64,000 bases of DNA from Evansella vedderi (GCF_030813435.1 NZ_JAUSUG010000017.1:1-64000); one strand, 5' to 3'. Positions 8,855 to 18,483 are shown, counted from the first letter of the stretch. Numbers and translations are program-made. Notes: generated by a model from the letters alone, not told the origin.

Positions 8855-8994
8855 GCTTGGAGCAGCGGAAGGTGGCGACTCCAGCGGGAAAAGCAACAGC
8901 TGAAGACTCCGGAGGGTGTTTTTCCGGTGGAGGCTGAAGCGTTGCCCGTGGGCTGCCTTTAGGCGGAATTGGTCCGCCTATAGCGTATCCAAGC
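8855..8994. repeat. Intergenic repeat, family A, 140-bp copy
   Basis: The copy begins GCTTGGA (8855-8861) and ends TCCAAGC (8988-8994). It carries GAAGACTCCGGAGGG and the right end GGTCCGCCTATAGCGTATCC shared with the copies at 1243-1284 and 16153-16208. The upstream flank TTGTTGCGT is shared with the copy at 13824. It fills most of the 382-bp spacer before polX; apart from this and the hairpin at 8658 I see nothing else there. Confidence 0.75.
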
Positions 8995-9026
8995 TATCAC
9001 TCAGCTTTTTCTTGTGAGGTGTCTTT

Positions 9027-10748
9027 ATGAATAAAAAGGATGTTATTAATGCTCTTGAAACAATTGCTATATATTTAGAAATTAAAGGAGAAAACACCTT
9101 TAAGGTTTCTGCCTACCGTAAAGCGGCTAATGCTTTAGAACGGGATGAACGTACAATGAAGGAAATTGGGGATCCTTCCAAGCTACAAGGTATAGGAAAA
9201 GGAACTGCTTCTGTGATCAATGAATTAGTTGAAACAGGGGAATCTTCCTTATTAAACGAATTAGTGGAAGAACTTCCTTCAGGCTTGCTTCCTTTATTAA
9301 AGCTTCCAGGCCTTGGGGGGAAAAAGATTGGTAAATTATATCAAGAATTAAATGTTACGGATGTCGATTCCCTGCGGAAGGTTTGTGAAGAAAATAAAGT
9401 ACAAGTACTGCCAGGCTTTGGCGAAAAAACAGAAGAAAAAATTCTTGCAGCTATTAATGTGTTTGGGCAACGGCCTGAACGTTTGACCTTAGCGCAAATG
9501 ATTCCAGTGGCTGAACTCATTAAAAAACGCCTTGAACATATGAACTCCATAATCAGATATGAACTTGCTGGCAGTTACCGGCGTGCAAGAGAAACGGTGA
9601 AGGATTTAGACTTTATTATCTCTACGGATGACCCAGAAGCTGTAGGTGAGCAGCTTGTATCCATGGATAATATAAAAGAAGTAATCGGACATGGGGGTAC
9701 GAAGGTAAGTGTAGAACTACAATTTGATGATCTTATCGTTTCCGTAGATTTTCGAATGGTTAAAGATGAAGCTTTCCCCACTACATTGCACCATTTCACT
9801 GGCTCTAAGGACCACAATGTTCTCATGCGTCAAAGGGCAAAGGAAAATGGGGAAAAAATAAGCGAATATGGAGTAGAAAATGAAGAGACGGGTATAGTTA
9901 GAACTTTTAAAAGTGAAGAGGATTTTTTCAAGCACTTTGGTTTAACCTACATCCCTCCAGAAGTAAGGGAGGGGAAAGAGGAGCTAATAGCATTTGAAGA
10001 AGGAAATAAAAAATATGATCTAATAGAAGAAAAGCATATTCGTGCTGATTTACACATGCACACAACATGGAGCGATGGTGCCAATTCATTGGAAGAAATG
10101 ATTGAGGCCTGTCTAAATATGGGCTATGAATATATGGCTATTACAGACCACTCGAAGTATTTACAAGTAGCAAATGGGTTAACAGTAGAAAGGTTAAAAC
10201 GCCAGCACGAGGAAGTTCGTAAATTAAATGAGAAATACGATGGCATTACTATTTTTACAGGGATTGAAATGGACATTTTGCCCGATGGAACGTTAGACTA
10301 TGAAGATGAGATTCTTCGGGAAATAGATTTTGTCATTGCATCCATTCACTCTGCATTTCAGCAAAGTGAAGAGAAAATTATGAAACGTTTAAAATCGGCA
10401 ATGGAAAACCCTTATGTGGATATGGTTGCTCATCCTACAGGGAGGGTATTAGGACGTCGTGACGGTTATCCTGTAAACATGGAACAACTCATTCAAATGG
10501 CAGTAGATACGGATACTATTCTAGAACTTAATGCTAATCCCAATCGTTTAGATTTATCAGCGGAATGGGTGAAAAAAGCACAAGAGGCTGGTGCGTTAAT
10601 TTCTATTAATACGGATGCTCATCGGTTATCGTGGCTGGACCACATGCCAATCGGTGTGAAAACTGCAAGGCGTGGGTGGTTGAAAAAGGAAACTGTTGTC
10701 AATACATGGACAGCAGAAGAACTACAGAAATATATAGGTAATAGATGA
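9027..10748 (+). CDS. polX: Bacterial family X DNA polymerase/3'-5' exonuclease PolX
   Basis: A 573-aa repair polymerase that fills short gaps during base excision repair. Helix-hairpin-helix motifs lie at about 50-66 ([12 protein letters not shown]) and 92-105 ([10 protein letters not shown]). The palm has the nucleotidyl-transfer motif [15 protein letters not shown] with D193 and D195, and the third Asp is at about D241 (VSVDF). A C-terminal PHP domain from about 338 ([14 protein letters not shown]) supplies Mn-dependent 3'-5' exonuclease activity. The length matches B. subtilis YshC. It ends within the mutS2 ribosome binding site region, indicating translational coupling. Confidence 0.95.
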   Translation: MNKKDVINALETIAIYLEIKGENTFKVSAYRKAANALERDERTMKEIGDPSKLQGIGKGTASVINELVETGESSLLNELVEELPSGLLPLLKLPGLGGKKIGKLYQELNVTDVDSLRKVCEENKVQVLPGFGEKTEEKILAAINVFGQRPERLTLAQMIPVAELIKKRLEHMNSIIRYELAGSYRRARETVKDLDFIISTDDPEAVGEQLVSMDNIKEVIGHGGTKVSVELQFDDLIVSVDFRMVKDEAFPTTLHHFTGSKDHNVLMRQRAKENGEKISEYGVENEETGIVRTFKSEEDFFKHFGLTYIPPEVREGKEELIAFEEGNKKYDLIEEKHIRADLHMHTTWSDGANSLEEMIEACLNMGYEYMAITDHSKYLQVANGLTVERLKRQHEEVRKLNEKYDGITIFTGIEMDILPDGTLDYEDEILREIDFVIASIHSAFQQSEEKIMKRLKSAMENPYVDMVAHPTGRVLGRRDGYPVNMEQLIQMAVDTDTILELNANPNRLDLSAEWVKKAQEAGALISINTDAHRLSWLDHMPIGVKTARRGWLKKETVVNTWTAEELQKYIGNR

Positions 10749-10762
10749 TGGAGGTGACCCTA

Positions 10763-13126
10763 GTGTTGGATAGGGTTTGTCGCATATTAGAATACGATAA
10801 AATGAAAGGGCAGCTAATAAAGCATGCTAGCAGTTCCTTAGGAAAACAAAGGGTGGAAATGTTAAAGCCTTCCTTTAATATGGAAGAGATTCGTCATGCA
10901 CAAAAAAGCACGTATGAAGGTACAAAGGTCCTCCGACTTAAAGGACAGGCACCTTTAGGTGGAATTAGGGATATTCGAGCCTCCATAAAGCGAGCAAGAA
11001 TTGGCGGTATGTTAAACGAATTGGAGCTATTAGATGTGGCTTCAACCATCTTTGGAAGTAGACGCTTTAAAAGCTTTGTGGAAGGGATGCTGGAGGATGA
11101 AGTGGAGCTTACCATTCTTCCAGAATTAGTGGATCAAATAATTCCTCTGACAGATTTAGAAAGGGAAATAAAGCACGCTATTGATGAAAATGGCGATGTG
11201 CTAGATTCTGCAAGTCCTGTACTGCGGACTATTCGACAGCAAATACGTTCCCATGAATCCAGTGTCCGTTCTAAGCTTGAAAGTATTACTCGGTCTTCAA
11301 GTGGAAGAAAAATGCTGTCTGATGCGATTATTACAATTCGAAATGACCGTTTCGTTATTCCTGTCAAACAAGAATATCGTGGACATTTTGGAGGGATGGT
11401 CCATGATCAGTCAGCTTCAGGGGCAACATTATTTATTGAACCGAATTCTGTGGTTCAAATAAATAATCAATTACGAGAAGCAAGGGTGAAGGAAAAACAA
11501 GAAATTGACCGAATTCTCCATGCCCTCTCTACCCTCGTTAGTGAGGCTTATGAAGAATTGAATACGATAGTGGAGGTTATGGCAGAGATAGATTTTATTT
11601 TTGCAAAGGCCCTTTATAGTAATGAATTAAATGCCTCTCAACCGCAACTTAATGATGATGGTTATATACAAATGAAAAAAGCTCGTCATCCTCTTATTCC
11701 AAGTGATGAAATTGTTCCAATTGATATTGAAATGGGTAAGGAGTATTCCTCCCTTGTTATTACAGGCCCCAATACCGGGGGGAAAACCGTAACGTTAAAA
11801 ACAGTTGGGTTATTGACGTTAATGGTTCAGTCAGGGTTGCAAATTCCATGTGAAGAAGGCTCTACCGCTGCAGTTTTTGAGCAAATATTTGCGGACATCG
11901 GGGATGAACAATCTATTGAACAAAGCTTAAGTACATTTTCTTCCCACATGGTTAATATTGTGGATATATTGGATCGTGTAGACCATCGTTCGCTCGTATT
12001 ATTTGATGAACTTGGTGCGGGAACAGACCCTACTGAAGGAGCAGCCCTTGCCATCTCCATTTTAGATTATGTTTATAATGTAGGGGCAAAGGTTATTGCC
12101 ACCACTCACTACAGTGAATTAAAAGGGTATGCCTATAACCGTGAGGGTGTAATGAATGCAAGTGTAGAATTTGATGTGGAAACATTACGCCCAACGTACC
12201 GTTTGTTAATCGGCGTACCAGGTCGAAGTAACGCTTTTGCCATTAGTAAGCGATTAGGGTTAAGTGATATCATTATTGAAGATGCAAAATCCCATATTGG
12301 AGCAGATACAAACAAAATAGAGAAAATGATCTCATCGTTAGAAGACAGTCGTAAACAAGCGGAACGGGAAAACGAAGAGGCTCTCAGATATAGGGAAGAA
12401 GGAGAGCGACTTCACCGTGAATTAGAGCAAGCATTCCAAAAGTTGGAGAAAGAAAAGGAAAAGATATTAAAGGCGGCTGAAGAAAAGGCGAAAGAATCTG
12501 TTGAAAAAGCTAAATTAGAAGCAGAAGCCATTATTTCTGAGCTTAGGGAAATTCAAAAAAATAATCCTCAAATAAAGGATCATGAGTTAATTGCTGCAAA
12601 GAAAAGGCTAGAGGAAGCACAGCCTCATTTAGTAAAGCGTGAAAAGGATAAGCCGAAGCCTTCTGTTAAAGACAAAAAGAAAAAACTTATTCCTGGTGAT
12701 GAGGTAAAGGTAATTAGCTTTGATCAAAAGGGACATATTGTTGAAAAAATAAATGACAAAGAGTATTTAGTACAGCTTGGTATGATGAAAATGAAGGTAA
12801 AGGTGGAGGACCTCCTTTATATAGACCGACCCAAACAGGTGGAAAAGAATCCACTTTCAACTGTCAGGGGGAAGGACTCACATGTTAAAACAGAACTGGA
12901 CCTTCGAGGTGAGCGATTCGAGGATGCCATGCTTGAAGTAGAAAAATATTTAGATGATGCCGTTTTAGCAGGCTATCATCAAGTATCTATCATTCATGGA
13001 AAAGGTACAGGTGCCCTCAGAAAAGGGGTTCAGGAATTGTTGAAGCGACATAGAAATGTTAAAGAGACAAGAATGGGCAGTGCCGGTGAAGGCGGTTCAG
13101 GGGTTACCGTTGTAGCATTAAAATAG
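10763..13126 (+). CDS. mutS2: Endonuclease MutS2 (RqcU-type ribosome rescue ATPase)
   Basis: A 787-aa MutS-like ATPase. In B. subtilis this protein is implicated in recombination control and in splitting collided ribosomes. Walker A is [12 protein letters not shown] at about 335-346 and Walker [12 protein letters not shown] near 405. A long charged coiled coil follows (about 510-630), then a basic linker and a C-terminal Smr nuclease domain ([23 protein letters not shown]) from about 705. An ATG at 10745 overlaps polX, but GGAGGTGA (10750-10757) fits the GTG at 10763, which also aligns with the B. subtilis N-terminus. Confidence 0.95.
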   Translation: MLDRVCRILEYDKMKGQLIKHASSSLGKQRVEMLKPSFNMEEIRHAQKSTYEGTKVLRLKGQAPLGGIRDIRASIKRARIGGMLNELELLDVASTIFGSRRFKSFVEGMLEDEVELTILPELVDQIIPLTDLEREIKHAIDENGDVLDSASPVLRTIRQQIRSHESSVRSKLESITRSSSGRKMLSDAIITIRNDRFVIPVKQEYRGHFGGMVHDQSASGATLFIEPNSVVQINNQLREARVKEKQEIDRILHALSTLVSEAYEELNTIVEVMAEIDFIFAKALYSNELNASQPQLNDDGYIQMKKARHPLIPSDEIVPIDIEMGKEYSSLVITGPNTGGKTVTLKTVGLLTLMVQSGLQIPCEEGSTAAVFEQIFADIGDEQSIEQSLSTFSSHMVNIVDILDRVDHRSLVLFDELGAGTDPTEGAALAISILDYVYNVGAKVIATTHYSELKGYAYNREGVMNASVEFDVETLRPTYRLLIGVPGRSNAFAISKRLGLSDIIIEDAKSHIGADTNKIEKMISSLEDSRKQAERENEEALRYREEGERLHRELEQAFQKLEKEKEKILKAAEEKAKESVEKAKLEAEAIISELREIQKNNPQIKDHELIAAKKRLEEAQPHLVKREKDKPKPSVKDKKKKLIPGDEVKVISFDQKGHIVEKINDKEYLVQLGMMKMKVKVEDLLYIDRPKQVEKNPLSTVRGKDSHVKTELDLRGERFEDAMLEVEKYLDDAVLAGYHQVSIIHGKGTGALRKGVQELLKRHRNVKETRMGSAGEGGSGVTVVALK

Positions 13127-13137
13127 GGGGAATCATA

Positions 13138-13545
13138 ATGGACAGTTTCTTCCAGCATGATTATATTTACACGGCGGGGATGTACAGCCTCGTCGTCATT
13201 GCACTTATTGTATATTTAACAGTCTTTGAATTCGTTACTAAATATAAGACGTGGACAGAAATTAAAAATGGAAATATAGCTGTAGCATTGGCAACTGGTG
13301 GAAAGATTTTTGGAATTGCCAATGTGTTTCGTCATTCGATCATGCATAATGATTCCGTTATTTCTATGCTTGGGTGGGGAACCTTTGGGTTTGCTCTCCT
13401 CGTTTTTGTTTATTTCATATTCGAATTTCTTACACCAGGCTTTAAGGTAGATGAAGAATTGCAAAAGGATAACCGGGCGGTGGGGTTGGTTTCTTTTATG
13501 TTATCTGTTGCACTATCCTATATTATCGGAGCCAGTATCCGTTAA
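13138..13545 (+). CDS. yshE: DUF350 membrane protein YshE
   Basis: A 135-aa integral membrane protein of the DUF350 family with about four transmembrane segments: residues 14-32, 44-60, 76-95 and 112-132. DUF350 proteins have no established function. The repeated pattern of a glycine-rich ATGGKIFGIANV turn followed by a hydrophobic helix is typical. A GGGGG ribosome binding site lies 11 bases after the mutS2 stop. The polX-mutS2-yshE order is that of B. subtilis, and all three genes probably share one transcript. Confidence 0.85.
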   Translation: MDSFFQHDYIYTAGMYSLVVIALIVYLTVFEFVTKYKTWTEIKNGNIAVALATGGKIFGIANVFRHSIMHNDSVISMLGWGTFGFALLVFVYFIFEFLTPGFKVDEELQKDNRAVGLVSFMLSVALSYIIGASIR

Positions 13546-13643
13546 ATACTTCATATTGGAAAAATATAGTTAAACCACTCGTGTAAATAGAATGGTAAAA
13601 TACTAGAGAAAACTCGTTAAATTAGAATAAGGTGATTATAGTA

Positions 13644-13727
13644 ATGGAAACATTGTGGAAAGTTCTCATTGGTTGCTGTATTTTATTTATGGTTTCAGGA
13701 ATTGTCTATATTGTGTTTTTTGAATAA
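13644..13727 (+). CDS. Putative 27-aa single-pass membrane peptide
   Basis: A short ORF encodes METLWKVLIGCCILFMVSGI followed by VYIVFFE: one hydrophobic helix bracketed by charged residues. AAGGTGATT is well spaced before the ATG, and a rho-independent terminator follows 17 bases after the stop, so gene, ribosome site and terminator form a complete unit. The function is unknown; it could instead be chance, since no homologue is recalled. Confidence 0.5.
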   Translation: METLWKVLIGCCILFMVSGIVYIVFFE

Positions 13728-13744
13728 TCCTTGTACTAAACTGA

Positions 13745-13779
13745 TAAGTCCCCTTTCTAAGTAACGAAAGGGGGACTTT
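13745..13779 (+). terminator. Rho-independent terminator after yshE and the small ORF
   Basis: AAGTCCCCTTTC pairs with GAAAGGGGGACTT across an 8-base loop and is followed by a T-rich stretch. Confidence 0.85.
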
Positions 13780-13823
13780 ATTTATTCTAGGCTGATTTCG
13801 CCTACATTGTTGCGTTTGCTGAA

Positions 13824-13902
13824 GCTTGGAGAAGGGGAAGACGGAGACTACAGTTGCCTGCGAAACCAGGACGGTGACATTACGCCTGTAGGGTATCCAA
13901 GC
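13824..13902. repeat. Intergenic repeat, family A, 79-bp copy
   Basis: GCTTGGA (13824-13830) to TCCAAGC (13896-13902), with GCCTGTAGGGTATCC at the right end. The internal phrase AACCAGGACGGTGACATTACGCC is shared with the copy at 55335-55616. The flank TTGTTGCGTTT is shared with the copies at 8855 and 16153. Confidence 0.75.
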
Positions 13903-14079
13903 TAAATATATGATACGAAAAACCAACTGTTGTTTTTATACGACAAGTAAACGCAGTAAACAGCCTTTGGATAAAATCTTAGCATGTGATACGTATTTCC
14001 CCGTATAAATAGTAATAGTGGTTAAAGTAGAACTTTAGGGGGGGAATATTCTAAAAATTTAAACAAATGTATTTCATTT

Positions 14080-14093
14080 TGTATGCGTTTTCA
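14080..14093 (+). promoter_or_regulatory. CcpA (cre) site upstream of the first lcfA
   Basis: TGTATGCGTTTTCA matches the cre consensus TGWAANCGNTNWCA at 13 of 14 positions. It lies about 130 bases upstream of the acyl-CoA ligase start, in a 320-bp spacer with no other recognisable gene. Catabolite repression of the B. subtilis FadR regulon through cre sites is established. I saw no FadR box in this spacer. Confidence 0.6.
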
Positions 14094-14225
14094 TTAAAAT
14101 AGGAAGTAGAGGAGAATGCCTGTCGATGAAAAGGGAGCCCCATCTAGAATCCTGTTTGGGTCAACTTTTCATGGAGAAAAAACTTTTAAAAAGGAGAGAT
14201 CATTTTTTTATAAGGGAGGAAAACG

Positions 14226-15950
14226 ATGATGGAAACATTAACAGAGAAACCTTGGTTTAATTACTACCCTGCAGAAATTCCTAAGTCACTTGACTATGAA
14301 GTGGCTACATTACAAAGCTACTTAAAAAGGGCAGCAGAGCGTTTTCCAGATAAGACTGTTCTTGATTTTATGGGAAAGGAAATGACTTATAAAGAGGTTT
14401 ACAAATCAGCATTAAAGCTGGCAAATCAACTTCGATCTCTGGGGATAGAAAAGGGAGATCGTGTATCCATCATGCTTGCTAATACACCACAAGCGGTTAT
14501 TGCTTATTATGGTGCTCTTTTTGCTGGAGCAATTGTAGTACAAACAAATCCATTATATGTGGAACGGGAAATCGAACATCAAATGACCGATTCCGGTTCT
14601 AAAGTAATGATTTGCTTAGATCTTGTTTATCCAAGGGTAGCGAAGGTGAAAGAGAAGACGCAGCTGGAGCATATCATCGTGACAGGTATTAAGGATTATT
14701 TACCCTTCCCAAAAAACTTGATCTATCCATATATTCAGAAAAAGAATACCGGTATTACAGTAAACCTACAGTATAATCATCGCCTTCATTCCTTTGTAGA
14801 CTTAATAAAGAAAGGAGCAGCAAAGGAAATTGAGTTAAATATTGACCCGAAGGAAGATTTGGCGCTTCTTCAATATACTGGTGGAACGACAGGTCCGGCG
14901 AAAGGGGTGATGCTCACTCATTATAACCTAGTGGTAAACACGCAGCAGTGTCAATGTTGGATGTACGAAGCGAAGGAAGGGGAAGAAGTGATTTTAGCAG
15001 CACTTCCATTCTTTCATGTTTATGGTATGACAACAGTAATGAATCTGTCTATTCGAATGGGTTTTAAGATGATCATTATGCCTAAGTTTGAACCTAAGGA
15101 TATATTAAAGGCTATTGAAAAGCACAAAGCAACATTGTACCCTGGGGCACCGACAATGTATATTGGACTTTTAAATCATCCAGATATCAAAAAACGTGAT
15201 TTATCGTCCATAAAAGCATGTATAAGCGGATCAGCTCCTTTACCTTTAGAGGTTCAGAATCAATTTGAACAAATCACAGGTGGACGGCTTGTGGAAGGCT
15301 ATGGATTAACGGAAACATCTCCTGTAGCCGTTTCTAACCTTATCTGGGAACATAGAAAGACTGGAAGTATTGGTATTCCATGGCCAGATACGGATGTTTC
15401 TATCCTTTCAGCTGAAACGGGAGATATAGCGAAGCCTGGTGAAATTGGAGAGTTAATGATAAAAGGTCCACAAGTGATGAAGGGCTATTGGAATCGTCCC
15501 GAGGAAACACAGGCTACCTTTAAAGATGGTTGGTTCTTGACGGGGGATATGGGATATATGGATGAAGATGGCTTCTTCTACATTGTTGATCGGAAGAAAG
15601 ATATGATTATTGCAGGGGGATTCAATATATATCCACGTGAAATTGAAGAAGTTCTTTATGAACATGAGGATATTCAGGAAGCATGTGTTATCGGGGTTCC
15701 TGATCCATACCGTGGGGAGACGGTAAAAGCCTTTATCGTTCCTAAGGAAGGTCGAACAATTTCCGAAAAAGAATTAGAAGAGTTTTGCCGTAAACATTTA
15801 GCAGCTTATAAGATTCCTCGTTTATACGAATTTAGAAAGGAATTACCAAAAACCATGGTAGGAAAAATACTTAGGCGTGTCCTTGTGGAGGAGGAAAAGA
15901 AGAAAATAACAGAAGCTGCGAATCAATCAGAAAACGAAGACGCTAAGTAG
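14226..15950 (+). CDS. lcfA: Long-chain fatty acid-CoA ligase, copy 1
   Basis: A 574-aa adenylate-forming enzyme that activates long-chain fatty acids to acyl-CoA with ATP, the entry step of beta-oxidation. The AMP-binding P-loop YTGGTTGPAKGVML lies at 217-230, the A5 motif EGYGLTETSP near 350, TGDMGYMDEDGFFYIVDR near 440, and the C-terminal catalytic lysine in LPKTMVGKILRR near 550. Two ATG codons (14226, 14229) both fit the upstream GGGAGG. It is closely similar to the next gene, so the two arose by tandem duplication. Which one is the true LcfA ortholog is unclear. Confidence 0.93.
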   Translation: MMETLTEKPWFNYYPAEIPKSLDYEVATLQSYLKRAAERFPDKTVLDFMGKEMTYKEVYKSALKLANQLRSLGIEKGDRVSIMLANTPQAVIAYYGALFAGAIVVQTNPLYVEREIEHQMTDSGSKVMICLDLVYPRVAKVKEKTQLEHIIVTGIKDYLPFPKNLIYPYIQKKNTGITVNLQYNHRLHSFVDLIKKGAAKEIELNIDPKEDLALLQYTGGTTGPAKGVMLTHYNLVVNTQQCQCWMYEAKEGEEVILAALPFFHVYGMTTVMNLSIRMGFKMIIMPKFEPKDILKAIEKHKATLYPGAPTMYIGLLNHPDIKKRDLSSIKACISGSAPLPLEVQNQFEQITGGRLVEGYGLTETSPVAVSNLIWEHRKTGSIGIPWPDTDVSILSAETGDIAKPGEIGELMIKGPQVMKGYWNRPEETQATFKDGWFLTGDMGYMDEDGFFYIVDRKKDMIIAGGFNIYPREIEEVLYEHEDIQEACVIGVPDPYRGETVKAFIVPKEGRTISEKELEEFCRKHLAAYKIPRLYEFRKELPKTMVGKILRRVLVEEEKKKITEAANQSENEDAK

Positions 15951-15955
15951 AAGTA

Positions 15956-15993
15956 AGAGGCTAACCCTTATATCAAGGGGAGCCTCTTTTTAA
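15956..15993 (+). terminator. Probable terminator after lcfA copy 1
   Basis: GAGGCTAACCCTT pairs imperfectly with AAGGGGAGCCTC and is followed by a T-run, so the two ligase genes are probably separate transcription units. Confidence 0.7.
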
Positions 15994-16152
15994 TATTCAT
16001 AAAAGATTATATTGTTATTAATAACAGCCTGACGTTATTATTTTTAAAAAACAATTATTTATTTTGCGAGATAGATAATTTTATAGTAATAAATCTTTTT
16101 TTTCATATGGATCTTCTCGCATAGAATGTTGCTTTTCAAGCATACTTTTTGG

Positions 16153-16208
16153 TTGGATACGCTATAGGCGGACGCTTTCCGCTTCTCAAAGCTTTCTAAA
16201 ACGCAACA
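16153..16208. repeat. Intergenic repeat, family A, inverted 56-bp copy
   Basis: The reverse complement reads GTTGCGTTTTAGAAAGCTTT then GAGAAGCGGAAAGCGTCCGC and CTATAGCGTATCCAA, matching the ends of the copies at 1243 and 8855. It is in the 504-bp spacer between the two ligase genes. Confidence 0.7.
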
Positions 16209-16262
16209 AAATTTACAAAAACAGCCTTTTATAAAAAACGAGGTTTCCTATAAATAAAATAT

Positions 16263-16335
16263 CTATAGAATAACAATTTTCTATAGGAGGAAAATGGTGC
16301 CAAAATCAGATGGTTATATTCAAATTTTTTTATAA
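16263..16335 (+). other. Possible leader ORF with a ribosome-site hairpin, upstream of lcfA copy 2
   Basis: A 13-codon ORF (16294-16335, MVPKSDGYIQIFL) follows an AGGAGG. An 8-bp hairpin, CTATAGAA (16263-16270) with TTCTATAG (16279-16286), ends right at that ribosome site. This could be a translated leader peptide with a regulated ribosome site, or a chance arrangement in AT-rich DNA. Its sequence does not resemble the start of LcfA. Confidence 0.3.
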
Positions 16336-16376
16336 AAATAAAAAATTTAAAAAATTAGCATAAAACCATTTATTTT

Positions 16377-16390
16377 TGTAATCGGTTTCA
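16377..16390 (+). promoter_or_regulatory. CcpA (cre) site upstream of the second lcfA
   Basis: TGTAATCGGTTTCA fits the cre consensus TGWAANCGNTNWCA at all 14 positions. It is 65 bases before the ligase ATG, consistent with direct carbon catabolite repression of fatty acid degradation. Confidence 0.75.
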
Positions 16391-16454
16391 TTACAATGAA
16401 TATTAGAGGGGTTTGAATGTTTCGGATGAAAGGGGAGACAAAGGAGGATTTTTT

Positions 16455-18158
16455 ATGATTCAACAAATAAACCAACCTTGGCTTCAGCAGTACCCAGATG
16501 AAATTCCTCATAAAATAAATTATGAGGAGAAACCTTTACAGGAGTACTTAAAAGATGCTGCAACGGAGGAGCCCCAAAAGACCTTACTTCATTTCATGGG
16601 GAAAGAAATGACATTTGGTGAGGTATATGAGGGTGCACTCAAGTTTGCAAATGCATTGAAGGATTTAGGAGTGGTACAAGGGGATAGAGTAGCAATTATG
16701 CTTCCTAATACTCCACAATCTGTGATTTGTTATTACGGAGCTTTATTTGTAGGGGCTATAGTGGTTCAAACAAATCCACTGTATGTCGAACGTGAATTGG
16801 AGCATCAAATGGTTGATTCAGAGGCAAAGGTGATCGTTTGTCTTGATTTACTTTATCCCCGTGTAATGAACGTAAAGAATAAAACGAAACTGGAGCATGT
16901 TATTGTAACGGAAGTTAAAGATTTTTTACCCTTCCCAAAAAACTTAATTTATCCATATATTCAAAAGAAAAATTACGGGTTTAAAGTGGAAGTAAATTAT
17001 CAAGGAAAAACACATTCCTTTGTAGAATTGTTACGATCCTCAGCAGCGGAAGAAATCTCTTTAGAGATAGACGTAAAAAAAGATTTAGCTTTGCTGCAAT
17101 ATACAGGGGGCACTACAGGTGTTGCAAAGGGGGTTATGCTCACCCACTATAACCTAGTTGTAAACACTACTCAATGTATAAAATGGATGTATAAAATTGA
17201 CCATGGAAATGAGGTTATCTTATGTGCCCTGCCGTTTTTCCATGTTTATGGAATGACAGTGGGTATGAATTTTTCAGTAATGGATAGATCTAAAATGGTT
17301 ATCCTCCCACGATTCGACACAAAGCAGGTGTTGCAAGCAATTGAAAAGCAGAAGGTAACTATATTCCCAGGGGCACCAACGATGTATATTGGATTAATTA
17401 ATGATAAAAATGTCAGGAAGTACGATTTAACCTCAGTAGAGGTTTGTATAAGTGGATCTGCCCCCCTGCCAATTGAGGTACAAGAACGGTTTGAAAAATT
17501 AACTGGTGGTAAATTATCAGAGGGCTTTGGTTTAACAGAGGCATCACCCGTTACACATTTTAACTTAATGTGGGGAAAACGACCGTCTGGTAGTATAGGC
17601 GTTCCATGGCCCGATACAGATGTAGTAATTTTGTCAGCGGAAACGGGGGAACCAGCGCCTCCGGGACAAATAGGGGAACTAATTATTCGTGGACCTCAAG
17701 TGATGAAAGGGTATTGGAACCGCCCTGAGGATACAGAAGCAGCCTTCCGGGGAGAATGGCTGTTAACTGGGGATATGGGTTATATGGATGAGGATGGTTT
17801 CTTCTACATAGTGGATCGAAAAAAGGATATGATTATCGCAGGAGGCTTTAATATTTATCCTAGAGAAGTGGAAGAAGTCCTTTATGAACATGAAGCTATA
17901 CAAGAAGCTGTAGTCATCGGAATTCCGGACACTTATAGAGGAGAAACGGCGAAGGCTTTTATTGTACTAAAGGAAGGCTGTCAATTATCTGAAGAGCAAC
18001 TGGATTCTTTTTGTAGAAAGCATTTATCAGCCTATAAAGTACCTAAAGCATACGAATTCCGTAAAGAATTACCGAAGACAATGGTAGGTAAAGTACTCCG
18101 ACGTGCCCTAGTGGATGAAGAAAAGAAGAAACTACAGTTAGAGAAAAAAAGCAGTTAA
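16455..18158 (+). CDS. lcfA: Long-chain fatty acid-CoA ligase, copy 2
   Basis: A 567-aa paralog of the preceding gene with the same architecture: P-loop YTGGTTGVAKGVML, EGFGLTEASPV, GDMGYMDEDGFFYIVDR and the C-terminal lysine motif LPKTMVGKVLRR. The chosen ATG follows AAAGGAGG (16440-16447) by 7 bases; a longer reading from TTG at 16413 has no ribosome site. Both copies keep all catalytic motifs, so both should be active; they may differ in chain-length preference or timing. This copy has the perfect cre site and is the one adjacent to fadR, the position of B. subtilis lcfA. Confidence 0.93.
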   Translation: MIQQINQPWLQQYPDEIPHKINYEEKPLQEYLKDAATEEPQKTLLHFMGKEMTFGEVYEGALKFANALKDLGVVQGDRVAIMLPNTPQSVICYYGALFVGAIVVQTNPLYVERELEHQMVDSEAKVIVCLDLLYPRVMNVKNKTKLEHVIVTEVKDFLPFPKNLIYPYIQKKNYGFKVEVNYQGKTHSFVELLRSSAAEEISLEIDVKKDLALLQYTGGTTGVAKGVMLTHYNLVVNTTQCIKWMYKIDHGNEVILCALPFFHVYGMTVGMNFSVMDRSKMVILPRFDTKQVLQAIEKQKVTIFPGAPTMYIGLINDKNVRKYDLTSVEVCISGSAPLPIEVQERFEKLTGGKLSEGFGLTEASPVTHFNLMWGKRPSGSIGVPWPDTDVVILSAETGEPAPPGQIGELIIRGPQVMKGYWNRPEDTEAAFRGEWLLTGDMGYMDEDGFFYIVDRKKDMIIAGGFNIYPREVEEVLYEHEAIQEAVVIGIPDTYRGETAKAFIVLKEGCQLSEEQLDSFCRKHLSAYKVPKAYEFRKELPKTMVGKVLRRALVDEEKKKLQLEKKSS

Positions 18159-18236
18159 TGTGGGTAAAAAATTAGTTCATGGAATAAATTATAGGGAGTG
18201 GAGAAATACTCCCCTCCCTTATACATAAGGCTATCG

Positions 18237-18311
18237 TTATTCATGGGGATACATTAACGCGCCAATAATAACTAATAGAATAAAAATAATTAGTATCAAG
18301 ATGAAAATCAT
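18237..18311 (-). CDS. Possible 24-aa membrane peptide (minus strand)
   Basis: Read on the minus strand, an ATG-started ORF encodes an almost pure transmembrane helix ending IIGALMYPHE. The open frame continues 10 codons upstream of the ATG as ITAVVTAVFN, next to AAAGGTGGTGA, but with no standard start codon there; the ATG itself lacks a ribosome site. It resembles the many tiny hydrophobic spore-associated peptides of bacilli, but that is only a resemblance. Confidence 0.3.
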   Translation of the reverse strand: MIFILILIIFILLVIIGALMYPHE

Positions 18312-18318
18312 ATTAAAA

Positions 18319-18340
18319 ACCGCTGTGACGACAGCGGTTA
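18319..18340 (-). terminator. Strong hairpin in the lcfA-fadR spacer
   Basis: AACCGCTGT and ACAGCGGTT pair perfectly around a 4-base loop. On the minus strand the stem is followed by a T-run, so it looks like a minus-strand terminator; on the plus strand there is no T-run. It overlaps the upstream part of the small minus-strand ORF described nearby. Confidence 0.55.
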
Positions 18341-18428
18341 TTCACCACCTTTCCTATTGGTCGTTTTATATATTGTATGACGTGTCCCTTATAGGGGGTG
18401 TGTACAAATTTAGTAAAGAAATATCTGT

Positions 18429-18457
18429 TTGACAGAACGGGCAGGATCATCTAAAAT
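18429..18457 (+). promoter_or_regulatory. Sigma-A promoter of fadR-fadB-etfBA
   Basis: Consensus -35 TTGACA (18429-18434) and -10 TAAAAT (18452-18457) with a 17-base spacer. The expected start point falls at the edge of the FadR operator that follows. Confidence 0.85.
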
Positions 18458-18465
18458 AAAAAATA

Positions 18466-18483
18466 TGAATGAATGATCATTCA
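18466..18483 (+). promoter_or_regulatory. FadR operator of the fadR operon
   Basis: TGAATGAATGATCATTCA matches the B. subtilis FadR box TGAATGAMTANTCATTCA at 17 of 18 positions and contains a perfect palindrome. It covers the expected transcription start, so FadR would repress its own operon until long-chain acyl-CoA releases it. Confidence 0.88.
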
